A DNA stretch of 64,000 bases from Symsagittifera roscoffensis. Its lineage: Eukaryota; Xenacoelomorpha; Acoela; Convolutidae. The translations under genes were made by a program, and so were the position numbers. The notes beneath the pieces were generated by a model. The model was given only the letters and a program-made list of their open reading frames with translations, made no database searches and was not told where the DNA came from. Numbering within the stretch: position 1 is the first letter of the stretch; every line of letters starts with the position of its first letter. This document shows positions 1 through 10,186 of the stretch, in pieces. The stretch spans positions 53,436,233-53,500,232 of the forward strand of contig NC_087067.1 of the NCBI RefSeq assembly GCF_963678635.1. Direction: 5' to 3'.

Positions 1-2391
1 CCTTCCATGGAGAGTGTTAGTGTTACGATACTTCGAATAAGAAATCAGAACCAGTCCTAAGATACACGCTCTGATAGCAATACCTTACGTGAGAACAGAG
101 CTACAACTGAGGTTTGCTTGGTGCATGGTTGGACTGACTCGCGGGGAAAATGATTCGGAAGAAAGAAAAAGATCGAAAGAGGAGAAGTTGTTCTCAATGA
201 CGAGTGTGAGTGATCTGATGACCCAAGAGGGAGCAGCAGTAGCGTGTGCGAAGCGAAATGACGCTCTCTGTTTCGTTCGATTTCTGATAGAACAAATTTC
301 AGTGCCAGCATTGAGCACTTGTGTCAAGTTTCTAAGGGAAGGCGAAGAACGAACGAAAGCCTTGCTCTTGCTAGCACTTTTGGATATATATTAGAGCAAA
401 CCAATGCGAGTAAACATGAAAGAACCCGTGGTACTAGAACCGATGAAGAAAATCGACGAAATAAGGAGCTTCTCAAACAAGGAACTGAGGCTCTCGATGG
501 AATCTGTGGGAGCACTGCCAAAATCCAGTGAATACTGTGAACCAATCAGGAAGGAGTTTTACAGTTACGTGTCCGGAATCATAGGGATGGCGTACAACCC
601 TTTCCTAAATGAAGACATACGCGATTGCATCTTTGATTACGAACAAACAGTAAAGCTAAGATTCTGGACGTCAAGGATTGCAAAGATAAGAATCGCTGCT
701 AATCAGCAGACCAGGTTGAGACTAGTCTTGGTGAAGAAAAGGTGACTGCACCTTCAGTGCCAAAATCGGACAACCGAGTGGAGTTTGGATTGGGATTCTC
801 AGACGAACTGCTGAGAACGAGTTTGATGGTGGTGTGGGAACTAATGAAATTAACATGGTGTCCGAGTTCCAACGCCGATTCGATATTACGAGCGACACAA
901 AATGTGCAGAGGGAACTGAATTCAAGTGTTAACTTACGTGACCTGAACATCATCTTTAATTTGATGACAACAGCCTCTAAGAGCAACGGAGAAGACAAGG
1001 TAGAGTTGCCTGGCTGGGAACCAGAGGACTGGGTCAAACCTGGTAGCTGTCTGGCAGAAGTCTCTGGTTTGGAAGGTCACATCTGTGGAGGTCTGAGTTG
1101 CGTAAAGACCCTGGAGAAGCATTACAAGCAATTGATGATATTGTTTGAGAACATTGTGATGAAGGCGAAAACAGAAACGGAACTGATTGCAGATTGCCAT
1201 GGAAGATTAGAGGTGAATCTAATGACTGCACTAGGATTCTACAGCATGTTTGGTTCTTTAGAGTCACTATTGAATCTAGAACAGAAGCATGAGATGACCA
1301 CGGCCATCAGTGTAGAAGTTTTTCCAGGAGTTTTGCAGACTGAGCAAAAGCACATAGGAAAGTGGAGGGAAGCGATCGAGGCGGAAATGAACATCTGGCA
1401 CAGTAAAACTCATCACAAGCCGTCGGGAGCGCGAGATTTGACGGGATCGACGTTAGCTCCAATATGCAAAAGCAGCTACCCAGTGCATTCCGTTGCGGTG
1501 GATGTGAAAATTACGAGAACGATAGTGGATCAAGCGTTCTCGGTGCCAAAATGCGTAAGACTAGCAAGAATGTCAGAAAAATATTACGAGTCCGGAGAAA
1601 ACTAAAGAAGAATTGAAATCGATTATGGGAAAGAAGTTCATGGGATACGCCAGTGGGAAATTCAGTGACTTTGAAAGACAAAAGCAGAAGGGATCAACAG
1701 TCACGGATTACAATGCAGTAGATGAGAATGACGAAGTCCACCGAGTGATGATAGAAATGGAACCAATACTTGAAGCTTCGGGAAAACGTAATTGGAGGAG
1801 CATCATGTCAACACAGGATGAGTTCCCCTGTCATTGCATGCTACAAACATGGTGGTACCCTGGGCGTAGTAAGCTGGTGTTGATCTGGGACTGTGGAGAG
1901 CCGCTCTCCATGGGTTTACTAGACTCATCACTGCCCATAACGATAGTGATAGTGGGAGTTATGATGGCGATACGATAGCTGGAAGCTCATGTAAAGGAGA
2001 ACAATAGACAGGAGGCGCTGACGAGAGAACAGTTACAGGAATTGGATTGTCTAAAAGATTTAGATCTTTTTGAGACAATGTGGAAAAATTTGAACATTCC
2101 TGCCCCGGTGGAAGTGAAAAAGATATGGGCCAGAAGAAGACTGATGCCCTGGTTTAGAGCCAAATTGATTGCATGGTTGTACGAGTATGCCAAGAAACAT
2201 ATGTCGAAGCACAGCAGAGTGTACAGTGTGTATCAGCAGGACATTCGAGCTGCAAATCATCGGAATGCAGTGACCACCGCCGTGAAGAAAAAAGATGTGA
2301 CGGAAGGGAAAAGGAAGAGATGTTGAAGGATCTTGGAGAGCAACGTGACGTTGTGAATCCAAAACAGCTTCTGCCGAAACAGAGAATCTAA
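1..2391 (+). pseudogene. Module Z copy 1 (C-terminal part of giant Gypsy polyprotein), broken
   Basis: Unrecognised protein family that occurs four times in this window. Open pieces are 89-394, 404-745, 742-1605, 1613-1978 and 2042-2326, shifting frame between pieces. They align in order with the minus-strand copies at 4.3-6.6 kb and 23.6-26.0 kb. Shared landmarks are YVSGIIGMAYNPFL, a segment with GHICGGLSC (HSCDGQPC in copy 2), ALGFYSMFGSL, CVRLARMS, SDFERQK, and FPCHC followed by WYP and LIWD. The first piece matches the LMFAWSLVGVAL region, so the gene enters from beyond the left window edge. Amino-acid identity to the other copies is clearly lower than they show to each other, so this belongs to an older or different subfamily. 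It is followed by noncoding DNA, a polypurine tract and LTR-A in the same orientation, as expected for the last gene of an LTR element. Function is unknown; the Cys/His clusters suggest metal binding, which is inference. Confidence 0.7.
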
Positions 2392-3373
2392 CGTTGATCC
2401 TCTACCTTGTTGTAAACAAAGAGTAGAAGAGCAGAAGTGTTGGACACTGCTTCCAACAGCGTCAGAATAGCTACCGACGTGTTGCAAGACACAGAGACTG
2501 AGAGTGCGAAGTCAATGTCGCAGGAGGACGAGATGAAACATTGACAAATGGCCGAAAAACAAGATGCAAAAAGAAAGAAAATTAGAAGAATTTAGAAATT
2601 TTAGCAATTCTAAACGACGAACAAAGAAGAAAACAAAAAAGCGACGAAATAGAAGATGTTAAAACTCAGAATTGTTTTGTATGTGACAGAAAACTCAAAT
2701 GAGAAACAAAGCAACTAAGTTTGCAAATGAAACTGAAAAGAAAACATTTAGTTGGTTTTTGAAGGTTAAAGAATTAGTTGCATTTATAAATTTGCATTAT
2801 GATTTTAGTTAGTGGCTTTAGAGACACTTACTTCCTATTTATTTAGAAAAGCTTGAGTGGAGAATATTTTACAACATTCCAGCCTGCATGATTGTTTTTA
2901 ATCAACTAGGACAACTGATCTTTTTGTGGTGACATGAAAGGCTTGGGTAATCTCATGAATAAGGAGATTCTTTTATTGTTCCTTCTAACCACAGGGTTCC
3001 TTGGTTTTAAAATTCAGGACCAGTAACAACTAAATTTTCGAAGGGAAGAAGCATAGTTGGATTATTTTAGTTTGTAGGTTGGCAGGACTGTCCTGCGTTC
3101 CTACACTTTTTAGTTCTAGGAGAAAAAGTTTTAAATTGGGACATAGACTTTGGAAGTCTAAAAAGATGTTTTATCTTTAGTCATATACTTGAAAAAGCAG
3201 ATTAGTGAAAAAATTTGGAAGGCTATAATAGTGTAGTATGATGCCATATATATTCTGCAGTGAGTCGATATGACGTGGATGAGAGTGATTTCGTGCATTT
3301 TGTAAATTCTGTTCGATGACACTGTACCAGTTTGATGAAAACTACGAGACTCAAAGAGGACATTGACCGGGCT
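2392..3373 (+). other. 3' noncoding region of the plus-strand element
   Basis: AT-rich DNA between the end of module Z copy 1 and the polypurine tract. No open frame with recognisable similarity. It holds a 31-nt near-palindrome at 3,074-3,104 (core GCAGGAC-T-GTCCTGC). From its position it is the 3' untranslated region of an LTR element. Confidence 0.45.
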
Positions 3374-3385
3374 GTCCGGGGAGTA
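3374..3385 (+). other. Polypurine tract next to LTR-A
   Basis: GTCCGGGGAGTA lies directly before the LTR-A start (TGTGACATTCG). The same CCGGGGAGTA sits directly before LTR-B on the minus strand at 23,226-23,236 and on the plus strand at 51,431-51,440. Conservation at the same place relative to two different LTR types supports a role as the plus-strand primer for reverse transcription. Confidence 0.55.
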
Positions 3386-4301
3386 TGTGACATTCGACCA
3401 GAATGTACGAAAATGCAATTTTGTATTCGAAATTTCATCGACCAGAAAAGAACATCTGACCTAGAAGATTGACGTTTTTAACAGATTGATGACGTAATTT
3501 GAACAATTAGACAAACTGTGAAGGTCAGAATATTCTGGTATCTTCAATTTTTAAAATTTCGAGTTGTGACGTCATATTTCTGAGAAATGCTGAACCGGCC
3601 ATTTTGGAGAAAGAACAGAAGAAAAACAGAACAACGATAGTTGCAGTGAAAACAACTACGAAGAAATAACGACAGATAGAATTGGAAATTGTCAGGAATT
3701 GCTCCTAGTTGTAACAGTTTTGCCGCTACAATCGTTACAGAGTAATTCACACGAACGAGGAAGGGTGAAGGGGCGACGTGTCCAGCCTTCCCAAAAGAAA
3801 TAAGGACGTTTTTTCCCCGGATTCCAGAATCCGGAGGGGTCTCGGGCCCAAGACTCAAACTGTTTTATATAAACTTTTAGCTTCCTGGTCATGTCCTGAA
3901 TTGAATTTATTTAACATCCGATTTCAGATAATGAGAAGCTAGGAGTTGAGGGAAAGGGTTGACCCATCTTCGATGGAGATGATGATTTTTATCTACTGAA
4001 CAAAAACAATGGTAATATAATAAATAGTACTAGCCCTGTTTTTAGGAGTGCCCTGTGGTCTGGGCATACTGAGACCCAGCCATGAACTCACTACTCTTGC
4101 ATAAAATTAAGTTAATTTGAGTGTTTTGACCGAAGCCGAAAGCAGTAACGTTTTTGTCGACCCGATGTTAGAAAGACCACTAAAAGAACTCGCTCTGGCA
4201 GAGACGGTGAAACGCATGCAGAGCTGTGTTTAGACGCTAGCCAGTCGTTTTAGAACCTAGCTTAATTTTCCGTCGATATGTACTTCCGGGCGAATGTTAC
4301 A
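3386..4301 (+). repeat. LTR-A, complete 3' LTR of the plus-strand element
   Basis: It begins TGTGACATTCGACC and ends GGGCGAATGTTACA, so it has TG...CA ends within an imperfect inverted repeat. Internal landmarks are a palindrome near 3,711-3,748 (ACAATCGTTAC arm), a TATA-like TTATATAAA at 3,865-3,873 and AATAAA at 4,019-4,024, in the order expected for U3, promoter and poly(A) signal. The same sequence recurs at 35,307-36,266 and as fragments between 36.5 and 51.2 kb. Module Z coding sequence of the opposite strand resumes immediately after GTTACA, so this LTR seems to have inserted into the left element. Interpretation as a TIR element such as a MITE was considered; the polypurine tract and the TATA and poly(A) signals favour an LTR. 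Confidence 0.6.
3865..3873 (+). promoter_or_regulatory. TATA-like box in LTR-A
   Basis: TTATATAAA is followed by CTTTTAGCTTCC. The same string is kept in the LTR-A fragment near 51,003-51,012 but lost in the copies at 39-50 kb. It lies about 480 bp into the LTR, upstream of the AATAAA. A role as the LTR promoter is inferred from position only. Confidence 0.4.
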
Positions 4302-6617
4302 CTGCTCAAGACTCAAGAATCCGACTCTGAGCATCCTGCTCACTTCGCCAAGTCTTCCTCCAATATTGACTCCCTTGCTTTAGCGTTATCTCTAGACACC
4401 CTACCAACTCTCGTCCAACGCGTAGTGATCGCACTACGTTGGGTCAGCAAGGGTCTCTTGCAGGCTTCCGGCCCTATCTCAGCCAGGAACTATGGATATT
4501 CTCTCTGATGTTTCTTCATGTGATCCTTCGTCACTGTGTATAACCAAGGCGTCAACGTCGCTCGAAACCATGGGAAGAATCATATGCGGCTCCAAACGTG
4601 CCTGACTTCGATAGGTATAGCGAATAATTTGCACGCAGTCTCAAACAAATCAAGCCTCCTGCTGTAATCAATAGCGTGTATCGATTCCGCTGTCGGTGCC
4701 TCCGACTCCCGATATTTCGTTACGTTTTCCTCGATCCATCGCAACGCCACCATTGAACTCACTACTAGGAGGGTGACCTTCTGTCGATGATCGGGTAGCC
4801 CGGTCGACCGAACTTCCTCCACGTCCCATATCAAGCAGAGGTTCGAGTGCTCCGGATACCACACCGCCTGTGCCAGACAGTGGCACGGGCATTCCCCATG
4901 TGTGAGGTTGATAGTCCGGAGGTTGCGTTCTCCCGAAGCTTCCAGCAGAGTTTCTAGCTCCATCATCTTCTCGTGTGTCACATCATTTTCCTCCACGGCT
5001 GGGGTACTGTTCATCGGTTTCCCGATCGTCTTCTGTCTCTCGAAATCACTCGTGTTTTCACCTTCCAACCTCAAGAGTTTCTCGCCCCAGATATTACTCA
5101 AGTGTTCTCGTTATTCCCCCGGTACAGCTCCCAGGATCTTTCTCAGTAGTCTGTGCGAGTGATGCGACATTCGAGCCAGGCGTACGCACTCGGGTATCGA
5201 GAAGGCTTCGTCGATTAGTATCCTCTGACTCGATACATCCACCATTGCCATGTGTAATGGAAAGTGGCTTCCACACAGGTTGGTCATCACCAATCCCACT
5301 AGGGACTTCGCGTTCACTGGCAAACTATAATCTATTGCAAGCTGCACATCCTTGAGAAGAACCCCAACGCCGTTGCTATATTTACAGTAGTTTTCCTGTA
5401 ACACTCAGCCACTAACTGTAATCCGCTCTTTTCCTTCTCTGTGATGTCACCAAACCAAGTGGCTAAGCCTTCCTTCTGGAAAGACTGTATCTTGACACAG
5501 GGTTGTCCATCGCAAGAATGCTCTCCACTTCCACAAATCAGGTCCAGACAACTACCGTGTTCCATCTTCTCTGCTGATTTATCTAGCTTGATCGTTGTTT
5601 CTTCCGACTCCTTACTCTGGGGTAGGAACAATTTGTGTACCACATTCAGATTCCCCAAGCCCTCATTCTTCGTTGATGACAGTCTCACTTGCTGGGCGAT
5701 GTCTTCAATTAAACTTGCGTGGGGATGTGGGCACCAGGAAGGCCTCAGCAACTTCCAAACCGTCCCCAAATTCGTAATCAGCATGTCAATTCCATTTGCC
5801 ATCTTCAATTCCACCCTCTTGTTCGAGCGCGGCAAGCTGATCATTTCTGTCATCTTCTCAAGTGTTAGGCCTAGGCTCGGCCTTTCCCATTCTATCGGGT
5901 CAATTTCAATAATCTTCTCTGTCCAAAACTTTAACAACTCCGACACTTCAAAATTCATGTAGACGTTCCCGGCCTCCGAATCCAAGAAAGGGTTGTAAGC
6001 TATTCCCATTACTCCAGACACATATTGATATTCTCCACGCTTTGTGGGCGTAGAGTAGTCTTCCTGGGCTAAATTACAATGTACATCCTCGAACTTCTTC
6101 TTGTAGAACCTCCATATTTCATCAAGTTTCCCGTGACTCTTTAGAGACCGTCTGGAATCATCCTCTTTTTCGATTTCAGTACTCTGGTACACATTCAGGG
6201 TGACCGTGGAGATTCTTCTTTCCATAGTTTTACTTCCCATCGCCTTTTGATGACACATTTGGACAGTAATGTCGGTTATCACAGACATGATCCATCTTAA
6301 GAAACAAGTGGCATCCTTTCTCCTCGCTTGACTCAAACACAAATTGTCTCTGCAATATGCTGCACCAGCAATTGATAAACCTGTAGACTCTTATTGCTAA
6401 GCTTCAACTTATCGTGCGATGTTAACACCTCTAGCGCTACTCCCACCAAGCTCCATGCGAACATCAAGTGTCCTGCCGTTCTGAATAAAGGATTTGCCAT
6501 CAACGGCAACGCCGACGAGGGTGTTCTCATCGCCTCCTCGAAATATTCCAGCAGCTGGTTTTGCCAAGTTCGCCTCAGCTGGATCCCCAACTCGAACTTA
6601 TTAGCCTCGGCTTTCTG
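4302..6617 (-). pseudogene. Module Z copy 2, end of the left element polyprotein
   Basis: Frames 6,590-6,333, 6,342-5,332, 5,404-5,111 and 5,101-4,580, plus a last piece down to 4,302, together cover a protein of about 700 residues that I do not recognise. Landmarks are GVMGIAYNPFLDSEAG, RSNKRVELKM, a Cys/His cluster CGSGEHSCDGQPC, SDFERQK and CPCHC followed by WYP. Copy 3 at 23.6-26.0 kb is close in both DNA and protein. The C-terminus seen in copy 3 (LAKNVSLSLHNF) is missing here because LTR-A abuts. The TAA at 6,618-6,620 that separates it from module Y is a leucine codon in copy 3, so Z was originally joined to Y. No signal peptide or clear membrane segment is visible. Confidence 0.75.
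5332..6342 (-). CDS. Longest open piece of module Z copy 2
   Basis: About 336 codons with no stop. It contains the YVSGVMGIAYNPF block, the LRPSWCPHPHA segment and the Cys/His cluster CxDLxCGSGEHxCDGxxC. The spacing C-x5-C-x4-H-x-C-x4-C could hold a metal ion; in copy 1 one cysteine of the cluster is a serine. The frame is lost at SRMCSLQ, and copy 3 shows about 100 further residues before the next shared block. It is part of a retroelement polyprotein rather than a separate gene. Confidence 0.6.
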   Translation of the reverse strand: MCLSQARRKDATCFLRWIMSVITDITVQMCHQKAMGSKTMERRISTVTLNVYQSTEIEKEDDSRRSLKSHGKLDEIWRFYKKKFEDVHCNLAQEDYSTPTKRGEYQYVSGVMGIAYNPFLDSEAGNVYMNFEVSELLKFWTEKIIEIDPIEWERPSLGLTLEKMTEMISLPRSNKRVELKMANGIDMLITNLGTVWKLLRPSWCPHPHASLIEDIAQQVRLSSTKNEGLGNLNVVHKLFLPQSKESEETTIKLDKSAEKMEHGSCLDLICGSGEHSCDGQPCVKIQSFQKEGLATWFGDITEKEKSGLQLVAECYRKTTVNIATALGFFSRMCSLQ

Positions 6618-7115
6618 TTAGGTGGCCCAATGACGACGCTTGCGGGATACTCCGCGATCAAGTTTCTTCAGATAATCCTCCAGTTCTTTCATGGTCTCTA
6701 TAACCACCCACCAGGGACAAGCGGTGTTCCTAGTCGCATTTTTCTCAAAAGGATCGCCCGTCACTTGTTTCTCATTGGCCTGGTCTTGGGTAGAGAGCCT
6801 TTTTTTGTCGACATTCACGTCCCACGTTTGTCCACTCGTCGAACCTCTTTTGGTGTTTGCCTTCTGGGGTCTGAATTTCTCTTCCGTTATCAAAGTCGCC
6901 GAGGCTTCCATTCCTTCCATCACTTCGGCCAACTTCCTGGGTGCTGAGCTGCTCTTGTAGGCCGCTGTCTTCCATCGCACTAGAATCATGGGATCCATCT
7001 CCTTCAGATTCTTTTCTGAGACAGCGTCCGCCGAGGGACTACTTAATTTTTCTGTCTCTCTTCTCCTTTTCCGAGACCTTATTCCCTTACTCGGGGGCGT
7101 CGCCACTATCATCAC
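6618..7115 (-). pseudogene. Module Y: basic, nuclear-localisation-like segment
   Basis: A hydrophilic region of about 166 residues. It has two basic clusters, SRKRRRETEK near its start and GVSRKRRH near its end, resembling nuclear localisation signals. It starts just after the end of the X frame but in another frame. Copy 3 at 26.2-26.7 kb reads through the same join (NINILKAREG to MIVATPPSKGI) without a break, so a frameshift near 7,133 split X from Y here. Nuclear targeting is inferred from composition only. Confidence 0.6.
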
Positions 7116-7132
7116 CGATTCGACTTCTTTAT

Positions 7133-8824
7133 TCAGGTCCGGCCTTTCGAACTCTTGCCTCCCCCTTCTCGAGCCTTAAGAATATTAATATCTTTAATTA
7201 TATTACCAGTCTTATTCTTATCACTCCCTTCAATATTAATTGTTTTATCATCAGTTTTTTTGTTCAGATTAGAGCTGTCTTTACATGCGTCAGCTTTGGT
7301 CTTTTGTTCCGGTTCCCTCAGTTTGATCATCCTCCCAAGTAGCTCCTTTCTCGCTTTTTCATCTATTCCGGTACCCATCAAGACAGGTTCGCCCAACTTC
7401 ACCACCGTGTTCCACAACTCTTCCTTAAAGTCCTCAAACGTAGTTTCGCTCTTCACTCTCTGGTTGAATTCTCTAAGGAAATCTTGCCACGCCATCTCAT
7501 CTAGTGTGTTCATGAACATCCATCTATTGCCCTTGAAAGCGTTCTTCTTGCTTTCTTCGGCACTCAAGGGTATCATCCCCATGTTAGAGGCCTCACTCGC
7601 CAGGGGCAGTTCCAGATATTTGCGGGGAAATCCCAGGGTTGGGGTGGCTGTGTTCGTCCAGTCGACCCCACTTAAGTCTTGCAATATCTCATGCATGGTG
7701 AAATCCCTTTCCGCTTGATCCTGGTCAGGTGTATTTCCCACCTCCATCTCTTCTCCCGCTTCACTGAGGGTTTCATCCATGCTTTCGTCTTCCCCTGACC
7801 CAGCGTGTTCTTTCTCTGGTGCATCCCTGAATCTGTTCTCCACAGGATGGCTTATTTTATCTCCAAGGGTGCCCACCGACAAGGGTGAGGGTGTTGATGG
7901 ATCCAGCTTCTTATTTTCAGTGAGGGCTACATACAAGGGACCTGCTGCATCAAGCGTTTTTCCATCTTGCCTTAGCTGTAACTCCTCCAATCCATGAGGC
8001 GCTTGATACTTCCTCGTTGCAAAATTCATGTCATCTTTCAGAGATATAGGGCCTTCCTGCACGATCATTCTCCCATCATCATAAATTGGCAGCTTATTCT
8101 CGAGCCCAGCCTCCCCAAGCGTCCTTAAGATATTTTGGACCTCGAACTTAGGGGGCATCGAGCCTCTCATTTTCTTCGCATGTGTGTTCCACGAGTTTAT
8201 CTTGATTTCACATGTGTGGAAGTAAACTGCAGCTGTACATCCAACGAATAAGTGATCCCAACCCTCCGTGAATTCTTTTTGTTGCTTTTCTACAGAGGCT
8301 CTCGCGTGCAGGGAAGGGACTACCATGTGGCTGTTTATCCCCAGGGTCATTCTTCTGACCATCGGGAACTCAGGGACGGCAAATGGCAGAAGATCCCGCT
8401 CAAGTATAGTTTCCAGCTCCTTCTTCACAAATTCAAAGCTCCCTTTCCATGCCGGGATTCTCAAGATTTCTCTCTTGTCTCCTGCCACGGGATTTAAGTT
8501 CCAGAACTTGGGATAGACCTCGATAGGACCTTCACGCTTGCCTCCCATTCTGCACTGCAGTTGTCCCCAGAAGTTGAACACCATCAGCTCAGGGTCTTTC
8601 ACTTCCCCAAAAAGCACCGTTTCACTCATTCGCGCTCTCAAGTCTTCTTGCCTGCACCAGTTCAGTGTCGTCTCATCTAGAACGTTTATTAAGCTCACGT
8701 GCACCACCGAGTGCCGATACGCCACTACGAGCGGATTCGGGAAAGCGTGCATCAGTGCCGGTCCATAGATGCAGGTCACAACTTCCCCTAGACCACTGAT
8801 CATCCCCAATAGGTTAGACCTCAT
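7133..8824 (-). CDS. Module X, downstream tandem copy (copy B), C-terminal 563 codons
   Basis: A long open piece of the unrecognised module X. The first half is globular-looking: GEVVTCIYGPAL, AYRHSVVHVSL, TLNWCRQEDLRARMSE, EVYPKFWNL, EGWDHLFVGCTAAVYFHTC. The second half is acidic and low in complexity (GSGEDESMDETLSEAGEEM) and leads to a conserved block, WMFMNTLDEMAWQDFLREF, before module Y. The first half has a divergent counterpart in the right element at 51.72-52.5 kb (FVTVIYGPAV, YRRSLLHLNLISAVDESALNWC), which shows it is an old part of this element family. The codon shown first may not be a true start; upstream frame 9,810-9,010 continues the same protein. Function unknown; capsid, matrix or attachment roles cannot be separated by eye. 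Confidence 0.65.
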   Translation of the reverse strand: MRSNLLGMISGLGEVVTCIYGPALMHAFPNPLVVAYRHSVVHVSLINVLDETTLNWCRQEDLRARMSETVLFGEVKDPELMVFNFWGQLQCRMGGKREGPIEVYPKFWNLNPVAGDKREILRIPAWKGSFEFVKKELETILERDLLPFAVPEFPMVRRMTLGINSHMVVPSLHARASVEKQQKEFTEGWDHLFVGCTAAVYFHTCEIKINSWNTHAKKMRGSMPPKFEVQNILRTLGEAGLENKLPIYDDGRMIVQEGPISLKDDMNFATRKYQAPHGLEELQLRQDGKTLDAAGPLYVALTENKKLDPSTPSPLSVGTLGDKISHPVENRFRDAPEKEHAGSGEDESMDETLSEAGEEMEVGNTPDQDQAERDFTMHEILQDLSGVDWTNTATPTLGFPRKYLELPLASEASNMGMIPLSAEESKKNAFKGNRWMFMNTLDEMAWQDFLREFNQRVKSETTFEDFKEELWNTVVKLGEPVLMGTGIDEKARKELLGRMIKLREPEQKTKADACKDSSNLNKKTDDKTINIEGSDKNKTGNIIKDINILKAREGGGKSSKGRT

Positions 8825-10028
8825 GGTCAGTCAAGAGGCTATGCCTCCGTTCGCCTCCCTCAATTCTTCTCTCGTCTTGGATTTCCTTTCCTCGCCTGTC
8901 AAATAGCGATTCTGCATTAGGAGTATTCTACCAGCAACGTCTTCAGTCCGGCAGCACACTTGTATGAATAGGTCTCCACACTCGGGTGAGCCTTTCTTAC
9001 CGACAGGGGTTACCTGTAATTCATCAATCGATGAAACGCCGTTAGCTCTCCATGGGTCAAGAGTACCAATGTCAAGTACCCATCAATTCGGAGCGTTTCC
9101 ACACCCCTGCGGAACATATACGCCGGACATATATTGGACAGGTATCTGGGGTAGACCAAACACAGGGCCAGTGAGAGGTTGATGTGCATATTTAGTAGTT
9201 CCCGCACGAATGCATCGAAGATGGTATCTTTCGCGTAGAACACTCTGCCCATGTACTCTTTTAACCAGCATGGGCCCAAGAATCTCAAGACTTTTTGGTT
9301 TTTGCTGGTCTTCAATTCGCCTTTCGCGTGCTCCGTCCAGAACCCTCCGATGGTGACTTCATTGGCCGCCGTGACAAATCTCCCCAACGTCATTTCCCTG
9401 TTTTCTGTCACTTCTAGTTGTCTCTCAAGAAACTCCCATATCTGTTTGATGAGAGGTGGAGCACTTCCTCTCGTCTTGTCTGTAGCGTTCTCAAGTCTTG
9501 GGGTTAGAAACGGCCATCTACCTCTCTCTTGCTTCAAGCGGTAACCCATAATTTCTAGTTGCTTCTCAGCTGCGACTACATTTTCCCTCCCGTTGCTTGG
9601 TCCCCTCGCTTTACTGGTGGAGCTCGTGATTGTCAGATCCATGCTCCGGAACCACAGGGTTCTTAGATGGCTTTTTGCAGGGTGATCGTCCCTTATCTCC
9701 GGATTAAACTTCAGTTGCCGGGCGAGATTCGACACCTCAAGGCAGATGATCTCATCCAGCACAATCAAAACGTCCGCCATTTCGTAGAATCCCCTCAGAG
9801 CATGGGACACATCTGCCCATACCGCTGCCAGCTCCGATTAGAGAAGTCTCAAGTCGACTGGCTCCAGTTCGCGGTTAGGAGCGGCCATAACCATCCGGCA
9901 CGCGTTACCTTCCGCTATCAAGATCAACATCGCATACACAAACTGCAAGGCCGGTGGCATGCTTGCATAGCTCGGCGATGTCGTTAAAAACAATCTCGTC
10001 TTCGTCCAAAATCGAGAAGCTGCCATCA
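7361..10028 (-). repeat. Tandem duplication inside module X, copy B
   Basis: The block from TCTATTCCGGTACCCATC (7,361) to CGAGAAGCTGCCA (about 10,023) repeats the block that starts at 10,029 and ends near 12,463. The copies differ by scattered substitutions and a few indels. The join at about 10,024-10,029 fuses the 5' end of this copy to the 3' end of copy A. The duplication is head-to-tail, within one coding region. Confidence 0.85.
9010..9810 (-). pseudogene. Module X copy B, N-terminal part
   Basis: About 266 codons, starting at LRGFYEMADVLIVLDEIICLEVSNL and running through REMTLGRFVTAANEV, CWLKEYMGRVFYAKDTIFDAF and VETLRIDGYLTLVLLTHGEL. The right element has a recognisable but distant match (RKIHAYLVKEGNLAKNAEDK... 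and ILRLDGLLTLIAITHGNL). A frameshift before 9,010 separates it from the 563-codon piece. This copy keeps about 225 bp, encoding RLKQERGRWPFLTPRLENA onward, that are missing from copy A. Upstream, 10,029-9,838 encodes the TTSPSYASM and FVYAMLILIAEGN block that begins the duplicated unit. Confidence 0.6.
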
Positions 10029-10186
10029 TCTATTCCGGTAAACATCAAGACAGGTTCCCCCAACTTCACCACCGTGTTCCACAACTCTTCCTTAAAGTCC
10101 TCAAACGTAGTTTCGCTCATCACTCTCTGGTTGAATTCGCTCAGGAAATCTTGCCACGCCTTCTCATCTAGTGTGTTCATGAACAT
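9905..10186 (-). pseudogene. Junction fragment between the module X copies
   Basis: The frame starts with the conserved MFMNTLDEKAWQDFL block that ends copy A. At FTGIDD it switches to GSFSILDEDE, which belongs to the start of copy B (compare GSFSIWDEDE at about 12,450). It is separated from the frame above it by a single TGA at 10,187-10,189 where copy B has TGG, so this is a nonsense mutation and not a gene start. Confidence 0.75.

Noticed and set aside
3386..4301. LTR-A as a MITE with terminal inverted repeats
   Set aside because: The ends are inverted-repeat-like, but TG...CA termini, TATA and AATAAA signals in order and a polypurine tract next to it fit an LTR better. No clear target duplication was found for either reading.
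4278..5355. Plus-strand open frames over the left element (for example 4,278-4,508, 4,902-5,162 and 4,975-5,355)
   Set aside because: They lie opposite module Z, whose minus frames are conserved in three other copies; the plus frames are not conserved.
7155..7718. Plus-strand 187-codon open frame
   Set aside because: Antisense of module X. Its Ser/Leu-rich composition is the usual shadow of a charged protein on the other strand.
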